DNA from: an uncultured Bacteroidota bacterium
GTDB lineage: Bacteria > Bacteroidota > Bacteroidia > Chitinophagales > Chitinophagaceae
Assembly: GCA_903882965.1 (NCBI GenBank)
Contig: CAIRZD010000129.1
Span: 1-36,303, forward strand
DNA length: 36,303 nt
Direction: 5' to 3'
The notes under the pieces were generated by a model. It was not told where the DNA came from. It was given only the letters and a program-made list of their open reading frames with translations, and ran no database searches. Below, piece by piece: positions 1 through 9,048 of this stretch. Position 1 is the stretch's first letter. Every line of letters begins with the position of its first letter. A program made the translations under genes and the position numbers.

Positions 1-153
1 GGCCAGGTGCTTTACAAGAATACAATGACTGCACAGGGCGGCAGGATCAATGAAACAATAACACTTAATAATACGCTTGCAAACGGCATGTATATGCTGA
101 GTGTACAAAGCGGAACAGAACATAAAACGTTCCACTTCGTAATAGAGCAATAG
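1..153 (+). CDS. C-terminal end of a T9SS-secreted protein (partial, 5' end outside window)
   Basis: The window opens inside a reading frame of 50 codons that ends at TAG. The visible part (GQVLYKNTMT... ANGMYMLSVQSG... FVIEQ) has the pattern of a type A T9SS C-terminal sorting domain: a beta strand after the lost YPNP region, a glycine turn, the 'L.nG.Y.l.v..g' signature and a final beta strand ending two or three residues before the stop. Such domains are recognised by the T9SS translocon and removed on the cell surface. The passenger domain is outside the window, so its function cannot be stated. A strong terminator follows 20 bases downstream. Confidence 0.8.
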   Translation, partial: GQVLYKNTMTAQGGRINETITLNNTLANGMYMLSVQSGTEHKTFHFVIEQ

Positions 154-173
154 TAGATTAGGTTATGATACAG

Positions 174-207
174 AAGGAGGGTTGCATCAGCAACCCTCCT
201 TTTTTTA
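174..207 (+). terminator. Rho-independent terminator of the T9SS cargo gene
   Basis: A perfect 12-bp stem (AAGGAGGGTTGC / GCAACCCTCCTT) with a 4-base loop ATCA is followed by a run of T. It lies just after the stop codon at 153. Confidence 0.9.
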
Positions 208-748
208 TGCAAAATATTAATTAGAGTAGATCAATGACGTATAATCAAAAGGATTGCGCCATTGTCGCTATCCTTCACAAAACAACGCGGGCATGACAGG
301 AGGTCAAAAATAAGTGTATACACTTTCCGCTATCAACCATCCACATCATCTAAATTTGTTTCCATATTAATATACCTAACAATAAAAAATAAAACTAAAA
401 ATAACATCGGCCTTTGTATCATTTACGTAAATATGAAACCACAATTTTTTTGTGCTCTTTGTGTGATTTTTTTGTGCTGCAATTTTATCAGTTTATTTTC
501 AAAAGCTTTAGCCCTGTTTTTACACCCATCATACATACCCATTATTACAAATTACTAAATAAACATTTTAATATCAACATGAGATCGACACCAGATTTAA
601 ATATTGACCAGCATACGAAGAAAAAATATCCCAATAAAAACACTAATTTTTAAACAAAAAAACGGAATCACACACGCGACAAAAAAGAGATAAATACGTG
701 ACATTTTTGGGACATTTTAAATGACCAGTTCTTTGACATTAGGGCAAC
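208..748. other. AT-rich intergenic region without a supported gene
   Basis: About 540 bases between the terminator of the left gene and the end of the leftward glycosyltransferase gene. Two short open frames (262-558 and 414-653, plus strand) overlap each other, have no recognisable motif and read like translated AT-rich DNA, so I do not call them. Small structures present are a 14-bp palindrome at 312-325, a 12-base direct repeat (TTTTTTTGTGCT) at 445-456 and 467-478 with a 22-base period, and two copies of GACATTTT near 700-720. None is assigned a function. Confidence 0.6.
312..325. repeat. 14-bp perfect palindrome AAGTGTATACACTT
   Basis: The sequence AAGTGTA/TACACTT is a perfect inverted repeat with no loop, the form of a binding site for a dimeric regulator. 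It stands alone in a gap without a nearby start codon, so its role is unknown and chance is possible. Confidence 0.3.
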
Positions 749-2398
749 TCATCGCAGTTTTACCAGGTAGTATTTTTTCACCTCCTTACCCCGCGTCCTT
801 GGATTCAGGAATGGCCCGGTCAATTCGCTTACTTTAAAGAAATCGCCTTGCTTTACTATATCATAAGTAAGTCCGCTTTGCTTTAGGTCAGCAAAGCCTC
901 GGTCCATGGTAAGCAGGTATTTCCTGCCTTTTATAGCCGTAATGGTATCAATGCCATGTATCTCTGTTTTGGCATAAAAGTCAAGCGAGTTAAGCGGGTC
1001 TTCAGGCTTATAAACAGCAACTGCACTTGCCGGTATATTGCTCTTATATAGATAGCGCCCCACCTGCGAGCCAACCTGGTATTTGAGCAAAGTAGTATAA
1101 ACCGCATTTGTAAGAAAAATATTGACAATGATTATAGCGCCTGCAGTAAGCCAGAATATTTTCCCCTTCAGGGGTTTCTTAAAAGCTAGGTATAGCCACA
1201 TAATAAATAACACTACCCAAACCCCAATCACCAGCGGATGTTGAGGAAAAACATAAATAATAAGTATTCCCACCGCCATCATTAGAAGTACGCTTATGGT
1301 TACCTGGAAAGGCTGCATGATCCGCATAAACCCTTTATAATTTTCCCCTTCTATAATATCCCAAAGCAGTTTAGCAGTAACAATAGCCGCAAAAGGATAG
1401 GCAATAAAAATATAATGTGGCAGCTGGTAAGAGGAGCAGCCAAGAGCTAAGTAAGTGATAAGAAATCCCCCGGTGCTCAACCACTCCTGCTGCGGTTCTA
1501 TCCGGAATTTCTGCTTTACCATTCCCGCAATATTTATCACCAGCGCAGGAACAAAGAGAAATATCCATGGTAGAAAAGACCACAGCATATTCACAAGCAG
1601 GAAACTGATATCCACATCATTTTTCCAGGGGCTTTCACCGGTGATCCGCCCAAAACTTTGTGACCAATAAAAAAACCTCAGGCCGGATACACCATGCTTA
1701 CCGTTGACCAGTTTTTCAGGATGCAGGTCAAATTGCTGGTAAAGCCCAATACTCATTGGCACAAGCAACACAGCAATTAAAATAATCCCAGGAATATATG
1801 CAGGCCTGAAAAAGTTTCTCCATTGCCGCTTTAAAATCCAATCACTCACAAAACAAAAAACAGGCACCATTAATGCAAGTGGCCCTTTGGTCATCATCCC
1901 AAATGCAATTGCTGCAAAACCGGTAAACAGGTATAAAAGCTTTTTATTTATCAGCCATTCCTGTATCAGCCACACCGCGGTGATTACCCAGCTCATGAGT
2001 ATAGTATCACACCTCACATCATTTGTCATCAGGAACATGCCCTGGCAGGTAGCAAGTACCAACGCAGCCATTCGCCCTGTAACCTCGCCATAAAATACTT
2101 TCGCTAGCCGGTAAGTAGCATACAAGGCAAGAAGAGCAAATAATATAGATGGAAATTTATACCCGAAATTGTTGACACCAAAAAACTTCATGCTTGTAGC
2201 GCTGACCCAGAATAAAAAAGGAGGTTTATCTAAATATTCCAGGCCCCGGTCGTATACATGCAGATAGTCACCATTTTTCATCATCTCCCTGCTCATTTCT
2301 GCATATTGAGATGCATCTACATCCATTGTATCTACATGGATTGCAGAGAAATAGAGTATTGCAATAAAAATAAAAACCCAAAAAGGGACTTTTGGCAT
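749..2398 (-). CDS. GT39-type (ArnT/PMT-like) membrane glycosyltransferase
   Basis: A 549-residue polytopic membrane protein. After the first membrane segment (residues 4-20) comes the family's first periplasmic loop with D26-V-D28-A-S-Q-Y-A-E, followed by the LDKPPFLFW motif and many further hydrophobic helices, ending in a soluble periplasmic domain of about 120 residues. Members of this superfamily (PMT_2, ArnT-like) move a sugar from a polyprenyl-phosphate donor to lipid A or a protein on the periplasmic face; the acceptor here cannot be told. The frame is open to an ATG at 2449, but that start would overlap the divergent gene and lie upstream of a TATTTTTG promoter box at 2417-2424, so the inner ATG at 2398 (MPKVPFW) is chosen. 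It is divergent from the epimerase gene with 42 bases between starts. Confidence 0.85.
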   Translation of the reverse strand: MPKVPFWVFIFIAILYFSAIHVDTMDVDASQYAEMSREMMKNGDYLHVYDRGLEYLDKPPFLFWVSATSMKFFGVNNFGYKFPSILFALLALYATYRLAKVFYGEVTGRMAALVLATCQGMFLMTNDVRCDTILMSWVITAVWLIQEWLINKKLLYLFTGFAAIAFGMMTKGPLALMVPVFCFVSDWILKRQWRNFFRPAYIPGIILIAVLLVPMSIGLYQQFDLHPEKLVNGKHGVSGLRFFYWSQSFGRITGESPWKNDVDISFLLVNMLWSFLPWIFLFVPALVINIAGMVKQKFRIEPQQEWLSTGGFLITYLALGCSSYQLPHYIFIAYPFAAIVTAKLLWDIIEGENYKGFMRIMQPFQVTISVLLMMAVGILIIYVFPQHPLVIGVWVVLFIMWLYLAFKKPLKGKIFWLTAGAIIIVNIFLTNAVYTTLLKYQVGSQVGRYLYKSNIPASAVAVYKPEDPLNSLDFYAKTEIHGIDTITAIKGRKYLLTMDRGFADLKQSGLTYDIVKQGDFFKVSELTGPFLNPRTRGKEVKKYYLVKLR

Positions 2399-2416
2399 AC
2401 AAGAATTTTCTGTGAG

Positions 2417-2424
2417 CAAAAATA
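2417..2424 (-). promoter_or_regulatory. -7 box TATTTTTG for the GT39 gene
   Basis: On the minus strand TATTTTTG matches the Bacteroidota -7 consensus TAnnTTTG and ends 18 bases before the chosen ATG at 2398. It lies downstream of the longer possible start at 2449, arguing against that start. Confidence 0.5.
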
Positions 2425-2440
2425 ATCGCAATTTTATCGA

Positions 2441-3463
2441 ATGTTGCAATTAAAATATTATTCTTATGAATTAGCGTTTGAATATCCTTTTACCATATTT
2501 AAAGGAACCAAAACGCATCAGCCAACTTTAATTACATCCTTAGGCTTAGGGGATATTACTGGCTATGGAGAAGCACCGGCTATTTCCTATTATAATATTA
2601 CTGTTCCGGAAATGATAGCATCGCTGGAGGCTAAGCGTGGGCTTATAGAGCGCTATGCACTCACAGACCCGCAACGTTTTTGGCATTTTCTTCACCACCT
2701 GATACCCGGTCAGCATTTTCTGACCGCAGCGCTGGACATTGCAGCTTGGGATTTGTTTGCCAAATTGCGCCGACAACCATTATACCAGCTTCTGGGCATA
2801 AAATGGGATAAGGCTCCCATTACTGATTATACCATAGGGCTGGATAGTATAGATAGTATGGTGGCAAAAATGGAAGCACACCCTTGGCCGATATATAAAA
2901 TTAAAGCCGGGCGGGTAAATGATATAGACATAATACGGGAACTTCGAAAACATACCAATGTTCCTTTCCGCATAGACGCTAATGAAGGGTGGACATTTGA
3001 CGAGGCCAAAGCATTGCTGCCTGAATTGCAAAAATTGAATGTAACTATGGTTGAACAACCACTACCAAAAGAACAATATGAGGAAATGAAAGAACTGAAG
3101 CAGGTATCGCCGCTGCCATTATTTGCAGATGAAAGCTGCAGGACAGAAGATGAAGTAAAAAAATGTGCTGATGGGTTTCATGGGATTAATATAAAGCTCA
3201 CAAAATGTGGTGGTATCACCCCTGCTATGCGAATGATAAAAGAAGCCCGTGTGCTAGATATGAAAGTAATGATGGGTTCTATGAATGAAAGCTCTATAGG
3301 AACTGCGGCTGTTGCTAATATGATCCCGTTGCTTGATGAAGTAGATGCCGATGGGCCATTGTTATTAAAAGAAGATGTAGCAGAAGGCTTGACATATCAA
3401 AATGGGATAATAAAATTGAGTGGGGGCAATGGATTGGGGGTGAAATTTACAGGTAAGAAATAA
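2441..3463 (+). CDS. Dipeptide epimerase (enolase superfamily, L-Ala-D/L-Glu epimerase type)
   Basis: A 340-residue enolase-superfamily protein of the muconate-lactonizing subgroup. The capping domain covers residues 1-125 and the barrel follows. Catalytic lysines are K155 in the KIK motif (153-155) and K252 in NIKLTK; magnesium ligands are D179 (DANEGW), E205 (EQPL) and D230 (ADES). The segment MMGSMNES and a late DADG motif, which binds the substrate's amino group in dipeptide epimerases, support that class over a dehydratase. The usual role is epimerising L-Ala-D-Glu from recycled murein peptide so that it can be used as a nutrient; related enzymes act on other dipeptides, so the exact substrate is uncertain. 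murB follows 20 bases later, in keeping with a cell-wall theme. Confidence 0.88.
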   Translation: MLQLKYYSYELAFEYPFTIFKGTKTHQPTLITSLGLGDITGYGEAPAISYYNITVPEMIASLEAKRGLIERYALTDPQRFWHFLHHLIPGQHFLTAALDIAAWDLFAKLRRQPLYQLLGIKWDKAPITDYTIGLDSIDSMVAKMEAHPWPIYKIKAGRVNDIDIIRELRKHTNVPFRIDANEGWTFDEAKALLPELQKLNVTMVEQPLPKEQYEEMKELKQVSPLPLFADESCRTEDEVKKCADGFHGINIKLTKCGGITPAMRMIKEARVLDMKVMMGSMNESSIGTAAVANMIPLLDEVDADGPLLLKEDVAEGLTYQNGIIKLSGGNGLGVKFTGKK

Positions 3464-3469
3464 TAAAGG

Positions 3470-3477
3470 TATTTTTG
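3470..3477 (+). promoter_or_regulatory. -7 box TATTTTTG for murB
   Basis: TATTTTTG matches TAnnTTTG and lies in the 20-base gap between the epimerase stop and the murB ATG, ending only 6 bases before it. A start site 4-7 bases downstream would give an almost leaderless murB mRNA. Confidence 0.5.
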
Positions 3478-3483
3478 TACGAA

Positions 3484-4488
3484 ATGCAGTTAAAACAAAA
3501 CGTATCTCTTAAACCATACAACACATTCGGTATAGATGTGTCGGCTGAGTATTTTACTGAAGTGAATGACATTTTTGATCTATCTGAGATAACAGAGCTG
3601 CCGCAGCAAAAACGCATACTTGGAGGTGGAAGTAATATCCTGCTCACGCATCAGGTTAGCGGATTGGTGGTACATAATAAACTGAAGGGGATCACCATTG
3701 AGAAAGAAGATGATAATCATATATGGCTTAATGTACAGGCGGGAGAAGTATGGCATGATCTGGTACTATATGCAATAAATAAAGGATTGGGTGGTATAGA
3801 GAACCTGGCGCTGATACCTGGTACTGTAGGTGCATCGCCTATGCAAAACATTGGTGCTTATGGAGTGGAAGTAAAAGACACTATTGAAAGTGTTACTTTC
3901 TGGTATTGGAAAGAGAAAGTTTTTCTAACTTATAGCAACCGGGATTGTGCATTCGGGTACCGGGACAGCATTTTTAAAACCCAACTGAAAGAAAAAGCAT
4001 TTATTACTTCGGTAGTTTATAAGCTCAGCAAAAAACCGAAATACAATATCAGTTATGGAGCGGTGGAGCAGGAAGTCGAGAGTATGGGTGTAAAAGAATT
4101 ATCTGTAAAAGCAATAGCATATGCCGTTATGAATATTCGTACCAGTAAGCTGCCTGATCCGAAAAAGATAGGTAATGCCGGTAGTTTTTTCAAGAACCCT
4201 ACAATTACAAAAAAGCATTTTAAATTATTATGCACCCGTTATCAAAGTATTCCATCATACCCTATAAGCGAGGACATGGTAAAAATACCAGCTGGCTGGC
4301 TGATAGAGCGAAGCGGATGGAAGGGCTATAAAAAAGGAGATATAGGTGTACATGCAAAACAAGCCCTTGTACTTGTAAACTACGGCAATGCCAAAGGAAC
4401 CGAAATATGGAAATTATCCAGTGAGATTTTAAAATCGGTCAAAGAGCAGTTCAATATAGAATTAGAAAGAGAAGTACAAGTATGGTAA
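3484..4488 (+). CDS. murB: UDP-N-acetylenolpyruvoylglucosamine reductase MurB
   Basis: A 334-residue cytoplasmic flavoenzyme that reduces UDP-GlcNAc-enolpyruvate with NADPH to UDP-MurNAc, the second committed step of peptidoglycan synthesis. The FAD-binding PP-loop region shows ILGGGSN and the GTVGASPMQNIGAYG segment; catalytic residues are R160 (GYRDS), S234 (GNAGSFFKNP) and a Glu in the C-terminal LEREVQVW. The length and the extra Tyr-containing loop fit the E. coli-like type I family. A TTG nine bases upstream keeps the frame open, but ATG at 3484 gives the usual N-terminus (KPYNTFG near the start) and is preceded by a promoter box. It shares direction with the dipeptide epimerase. Confidence 0.95.
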   Translation: MQLKQNVSLKPYNTFGIDVSAEYFTEVNDIFDLSEITELPQQKRILGGGSNILLTHQVSGLVVHNKLKGITIEKEDDNHIWLNVQAGEVWHDLVLYAINKGLGGIENLALIPGTVGASPMQNIGAYGVEVKDTIESVTFWYWKEKVFLTYSNRDCAFGYRDSIFKTQLKEKAFITSVVYKLSKKPKYNISYGAVEQEVESMGVKELSVKAIAYAVMNIRTSKLPDPKKIGNAGSFFKNPTITKKHFKLLCTRYQSIPSYPISEDMVKIPAGWLIERSGWKGYKKGDIGVHAKQALVLVNYGNAKGTEIWKLSSEILKSVKEQFNIELEREVQVW

Positions 4489-4509
4489 TTGCCAAGCAAT
4501 TTAAAAAGA

Positions 4510-7500
4510 TCAGGAATTTGATGGCATCTTTATATAAAAAGTAGTACCTACTCCTTCTTTAGTTTCAAACCAAATCTCACCTTTCCAGAACTCAATGATC
4601 TTTTTTGTCATGGCAAGCCCTAAGCCGGTTCCGGAAGACTTTGTAGTAAAATAAGGCTGAAATAACTTCCTGACTATCTCATCAGAAATGCCTACTCCGT
4701 TATCAGTTATAGCTATTATAATCTCGTTATTTTCATGTTTTAATGATACCAATATATTACCGGTTCTGTCAGCGGGGATAGCTTGTTTGGCGTTTTCAAG
4801 CAGGTTAGTAAAAACCCGCAACAATTGACTGCGGTCTGAATAAACATATAATTTTTCCGGGGTCTCGATTATAGTAACTTTTATGTGTGCGTCATCAAGG
4901 TATAACTCTACGGCTTTATTGAGCAATAGACCCAACTCCAGCCTTTCCGGTCGTGCTTCGGGCATCTTAGCAAAATTTGAGAATTCAGAAGCTATATAAG
5001 ATAGGTTATCTATTTGCTCAATAATGGAATCGGTTGCCTTATCGGTGAGCTCTTTTATATTTGGGGTATCTTTCCTGATTGCCTGTTGCAGGTATTGAAT
5101 ATTCAGCTTCATGGGTGTCAACGGGTTTTTGATTTCATGAGCTACTTGCCTGGCCATCTCGCGCCAGGCGCTTTCCCTTTCACTCTGAGCCAGCAATGCT
5201 GCGTTCTCTTCTACTTTATTGACCATCTTGTTATATTCGCTTACCAGTAATCCAATCTCATCGTTATAGGGCCATTGTATGCGTTCGTTGCGTTGCAGAT
5301 TTATTGTGCTGAATTGTCGTATGATCATGTTCAATGTCCTGGTTATCCAGCGGGTCATTAATATAGTTATAACACTTGAAATAAGAAAAATAAATGCATA
5401 GAGATTGATGAGCGTTACTACGATATTTGATATCTGGTAATTGAGTTCTTTTTCTGATGAGAAGAAAGGCACATTAATATATCCGAGTGTAGTACCATGT
5501 TCTTCCCTGAGCGGCTCGTATGCAGACAAGTAAGACAGGCCGGCAACGCGCTCGTTTTGTATTTGTATTGATTTACCCAGAATATTTAATTCGTAAAATG
5601 CATCAGGTCGTATATAACGCGATACCAGGCCTTTATCATAAATATCTTCCTGAGACGACGAAATTAAAACGCCGTTATTTTCAAAAATATTTATGTCAAT
5701 CTTTTGAGTTCCGGCGATCTTTGTGATGTTATCTTTAAACCAATTCGATTTGCATATTGAATCAAACATACGCTCTGAATAATATGCATTTGCCAGTTTT
5801 AACTCTTCTTCTACCGATTGCCTGGCAACCTGCATTTTTGATTGTAGTTTATTAGCATTCGATGTCCGATATTGATTTGTAAAAAACCAAATTGTTACAG
5901 ACCCAATGATAATGAACGAAATAAGTACTATTGAAAGCATAGAATAGTGCACCCTCTTTTGTAATGTAAGGCGGAGAAATTTCCCCGAATCCAGAGATCC
6001 TGTAACGTAAGACAGGTATAGCTGGTATAGCAGGATAACAATGGCGATCAAAACCATTATACCAAATATGTAAGAGAAAACCGTGATCATTTCTATAGCA
6101 CGGCTGTGCTCGTGCGCAACAACGATGGTACGATCAGCTGCGATCTTGTAATGGAGTTCTGATACATTGTTATTATTATAAAAAGCGAAGTCCTGTTCTT
6201 TAAGTACATCATTCTTTAACAACGTTGTAAAAGGGTAATCGTTTGTTTGTGAAATCAGTTTATCGTTAACGTATACTGCTACTGAGTATTCATTTTCCTG
6301 AGGGTTTGTTTTATTGGTATTGGCCTGTAATAATTCGGGATAAACAGCAGATTCTGTTGCTGGTTTTTTAAGGTCCATATCTAATATGACAGATCCTATT
6401 TTCCGGTTGATGCTATCGTAATATATAGGGACCCATGCAAAATAATAATGTCGGTCGTGTAAAGCTTCCTGGTAAAAAAGGTATGGGGATCCAGTTGATA
6501 GCGATCTTATTTTTTCATTCATTAACGTATTGTAGCTAGTAGTATCTTTATTAAATACCCCGTTTCCTTTAGCGTCAAACAAGTATACCTTACATTGATA
6601 TTTGTTGATTGCACCATTGAAATACTGGGTATTAAAATGTTGTGTAATTGCCTTTCTTGCAGCAGCAGATGGCTTAAGGAAAAAATTCTTAAGTACTTTA
6701 TCCCTTTCTATATTGTTGGCCTTTTTATCAAAATCATATTCCATCACTATATCACGGTGTGGCGAAAATTTTAACTCTACAAAGGCCCTTCGCGCCTCTT
6801 TTTCTTTTACCTGATTGAAGTATTGTACTATTCCTGTACAAAATATACAGATGAATATCGCCCAGAATATCATGTGTGGCTCAAAGAGGTCTGATACAAG
6901 TGTTAAATCAGGTATGTCGAGAAGGGGAATAAATATTAACAGCCAGATCAATAATCCAAGATAGAATGGATCATGCAGTTTGCCTGCAATTATCAATTGT
7001 GCGATACCCATTAATGTTATGAGTAGGAATTTTGCAATCTTATTTTTTATCAGTGCATTAAATTGTACATTGAATAAATAGATAATCAGGCAGGATATGC
7101 CAGTAATGGCACCGATGACTAACAATCCAAGAAAAGTATAAATATTGATCGCATAAAAGTGGCTTACATCAAATGAAATATTGGAATCGAGGATAAGGCT
7201 ACGAATCACGTTCACAAACAAGTGCATATAACCAAGTAGTACGGAAATTAACAGGAATGCAATTACATGACGTAAATTTTTGCCCTTCAAATGATCAAAA
7301 TAATTTTTGTAATTCGTATGCCTGGTAATGAATACAATGATCCATAACACACACAGGGTATTGATAAAGAGATCTCCGAAAGATGACAGGTATTTACTAG
7401 ATGCATATAAACGAGGAGAAAAGAAAGTAATCGCATCTAAATTAAAAGGCAATCCATATATATATAGTAGTATACGGAAAGTCATAACCAATAGAAAAGT

Positions 7501-8238
7501 GATAATAAAACCTGCGAGCCGTGATTTGTTATGCGTAAGATGTATCGTCATCAGTTGCACCCACGATATACTCATTATTAATGCAGCTAAGAGGAGTAGG
7601 AGGAACATTGTATCCGGCACCCATTTTTGAACGTCTGATGTATTAAAATGAAGGTAAAAGACAGTATTATTATCGCGCAAGATCACCGGATAAGATCCGG
7701 CTATCTGATAACCATTAGCTATGATCTTTGTTTTTACAGGTATATAATCGGAGGATACAAAATGGGATTTGAGGTAATCATTCTCTAACGGGTAAGTAAT
7801 TAATACAGGGAACAGGACTAAAATTCTTCTGTGGTCATTAAGGAAGGGAGGCTTGAGACATTTAGCAATAAAGACCCCTTTTTCATTTCTAAAGATCACC
7901 GTTTTACCAAGGGCTGAATCACTATAAGCGGGGATAATGATATTATTATTCCACTTTTTTAAAGTATCATTATCATATGCATAAATGTAAAAAGGGAATT
8001 TATTTATCAGGTCAGCTTCTTCGCCTGTAAGAGAATCGGTATACATTCTGCGGATAACGTCCGACTGCTTCATGAATCCTTCAAACACATCTTCCCGATG
8101 CCTGAGGTCATTATTAACTGCCTTGGCCATACGTTCGGGCAACATATCCTGGCGATGCAAATGGAAATCATATCCATTTATGCACCACAACATAAGGCTC
8201 ATTAATAGCCAGCCCCAATATGGATATCGCCTGAACAT
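4510..8238 (-). CDS. Giant NtrY-like sensor histidine kinase with three sensory segments
   Basis: A 1242-residue inner-membrane protein. Order by approximate residue: one membrane helix (8-25), a first periplasmic segment (26-205), a bundle of about eight helices (206-470), a second periplasmic segment (471-720), two helices (722-748 and 764-784), a third Cache-like periplasmic segment (785-935), a last helix (938-961), HAMP, a DHp domain with phospho-accepting H1034 in VAHEIKNPLTPMK, and an ATPase domain with N box (NLLENAKQA), DNGVGIS and GTGLGLAM. The HEIKNPLTPM form is typical of NtrY-type kinases. It starts at the base directly after the mazG stop codon, so the two are surely co-transcribed and perhaps translationally coupled. 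No response regulator is adjacent. The signal sensed is unknown. Confidence 0.88.
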   Translation of the reverse strand: MFRRYPYWGWLLMSLMLWCINGYDFHLHRQDMLPERMAKAVNNDLRHREDVFEGFMKQSDVIRRMYTDSLTGEEADLINKFPFYIYAYDNDTLKKWNNNIIIPAYSDSALGKTVIFRNEKGVFIAKCLKPPFLNDHRRILVLFPVLITYPLENDYLKSHFVSSDYIPVKTKIIANGYQIAGSYPVILRDNNTVFYLHFNTSDVQKWVPDTMFLLLLLAALIMSISWVQLMTIHLTHNKSRLAGFIITFLLVMTFRILLYIYGLPFNLDAITFFSPRLYASSKYLSSFGDLFINTLCVLWIIVFITRHTNYKNYFDHLKGKNLRHVIAFLLISVLLGYMHLFVNVIRSLILDSNISFDVSHFYAINIYTFLGLLVIGAITGISCLIIYLFNVQFNALIKNKIAKFLLITLMGIAQLIIAGKLHDPFYLGLLIWLLIFIPLLDIPDLTLVSDLFEPHMIFWAIFICIFCTGIVQYFNQVKEKEARRAFVELKFSPHRDIVMEYDFDKKANNIERDKVLKNFFLKPSAAARKAITQHFNTQYFNGAINKYQCKVYLFDAKGNGVFNKDTTSYNTLMNEKIRSLSTGSPYLFYQEALHDRHYYFAWVPIYYDSINRKIGSVILDMDLKKPATESAVYPELLQANTNKTNPQENEYSVAVYVNDKLISQTNDYPFTTLLKNDVLKEQDFAFYNNNNVSELHYKIAADRTIVVAHEHSRAIEMITVFSYIFGIMVLIAIVILLYQLYLSYVTGSLDSGKFLRLTLQKRVHYSMLSIVLISFIIIGSVTIWFFTNQYRTSNANKLQSKMQVARQSVEEELKLANAYYSERMFDSICKSNWFKDNITKIAGTQKIDINIFENNGVLISSSQEDIYDKGLVSRYIRPDAFYELNILGKSIQIQNERVAGLSYLSAYEPLREEHGTTLGYINVPFFSSEKELNYQISNIVVTLINLYAFIFLISSVITILMTRWITRTLNMIIRQFSTINLQRNERIQWPYNDEIGLLVSEYNKMVNKVEENAALLAQSERESAWREMARQVAHEIKNPLTPMKLNIQYLQQAIRKDTPNIKELTDKATDSIIEQIDNLSYIASEFSNFAKMPEARPERLELGLLLNKAVELYLDDAHIKVTIIETPEKLYVYSDRSQLLRVFTNLLENAKQAIPADRTGNILVSLKHENNEIIIAITDNGVGISDEIVRKLFQPYFTTKSSGTGLGLAMTKKIIEFWKGEIWFETKEGVGTTFYIKMPSNS

Positions 8239-9012
8239 TTATATTTTAGCTTCTTCTTCTTTTACCTTATTCCACAAAGCATCCATTTCCCACAAAGTCA
8301 TATCATGTAAAGATTTTCCTTGTGCCTGTGCCATGGCTTCAACACGCTGAAAACGGCGGATAAATTTTTTGTTTGTTTGTTCTAAGGCAAGTTCAGGGTC
8401 TACCTTTACAAAGCGTGCATAGTTGATGAGTGCAAACATTACATCCCCAAATTCTTCTTCTATCTTTTTGTGATCACCGATATCGACAGCCTCATACAAC
8501 TCCTGTATTTCTTCATCTACCTTATCCTTTACCTGGGCGGTATTTTCCCATTCAAAACCCACTTGCTTTGTTTTTTCCTGTAGCCGCAATGCTTTTATCA
8601 GCGCGGGCATTGATGGCGGTACACCACTTAATATAGATTTTTTGCCTTCCGCCTGTTTAATTCTTTCCCAGTTTTGTTTTACTTCCGTATCGTCTTCCAC
8701 TTTCAAATTACTATATATATGGGGGTGGCGGTTTATCAGTTTGTTACAGACCGTTTCAATTACGTCATCAAATGTGAACTCTTTCTGTTCACTGCCTATT
8801 TTGCTGTAAAAAATAATGTGAAGCAAGAGGTCACCGAGTTCTTCTTTTATTCCCTGCCAGTTTTCATTTGTGATGTCATCTGCCAGTTCATATATTTCTT
8901 CAAGGGTCTGTGGCCGGAGTGTATGTATGGTTTGTTTCTTGTCCCACGGGCATTGCTCGCGCAACTCATCCATTATTTTTCTGAGCCGTTCTATTGATTT
9001 TGAATATTCCAT
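8239..9012 (-). CDS. mazG: Nucleoside triphosphate pyrophosphohydrolase MazG
   Basis: A 257-residue, two-domain all-alpha pyrophosphohydrolase that cleaves (d)NTPs to NMP and pyrophosphate, a nucleotide house-cleaning role. The N-terminal domain shows CPWDKKQTIHTLRPQTLEE at 21-39 and the magnesium site E38-E39...E58-E59-x-D61 in IKEELGDLL. The second MazG repeat carries DEEIQELYEAV and IEEEFGDVMFALINYARF; the C-terminal FIRRFQRVE and MDALWNKVK segments are also typical. Length agrees with E. coli MazG (263). It sits 36 bases behind ubiX, and its TAA is directly followed by the ATG of the sensor kinase. Confidence 0.93.
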   Translation of the reverse strand: MEYSKSIERLRKIMDELREQCPWDKKQTIHTLRPQTLEEIYELADDITNENWQGIKEELGDLLLHIIFYSKIGSEQKEFTFDDVIETVCNKLINRHPHIYSNLKVEDDTEVKQNWERIKQAEGKKSILSGVPPSMPALIKALRLQEKTKQVGFEWENTAQVKDKVDEEIQELYEAVDIGDHKKIEEEFGDVMFALINYARFVKVDPELALEQTNKKFIRRFQRVEAMAQAQGKSLHDMTLWEMDALWNKVKEEEAKI

Positions 9013-9048
9013 AATTTCTAAAATACGTTTCCTTATTAATTTGAAAAT

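Noticed and set aside
262-653. Two overlapping open frames (98 and 79 codons) in the left gap
   Set aside because: AT-rich, no signal or family motif, overlapping each other in different frames, and no good promoter or ribosome binding site.
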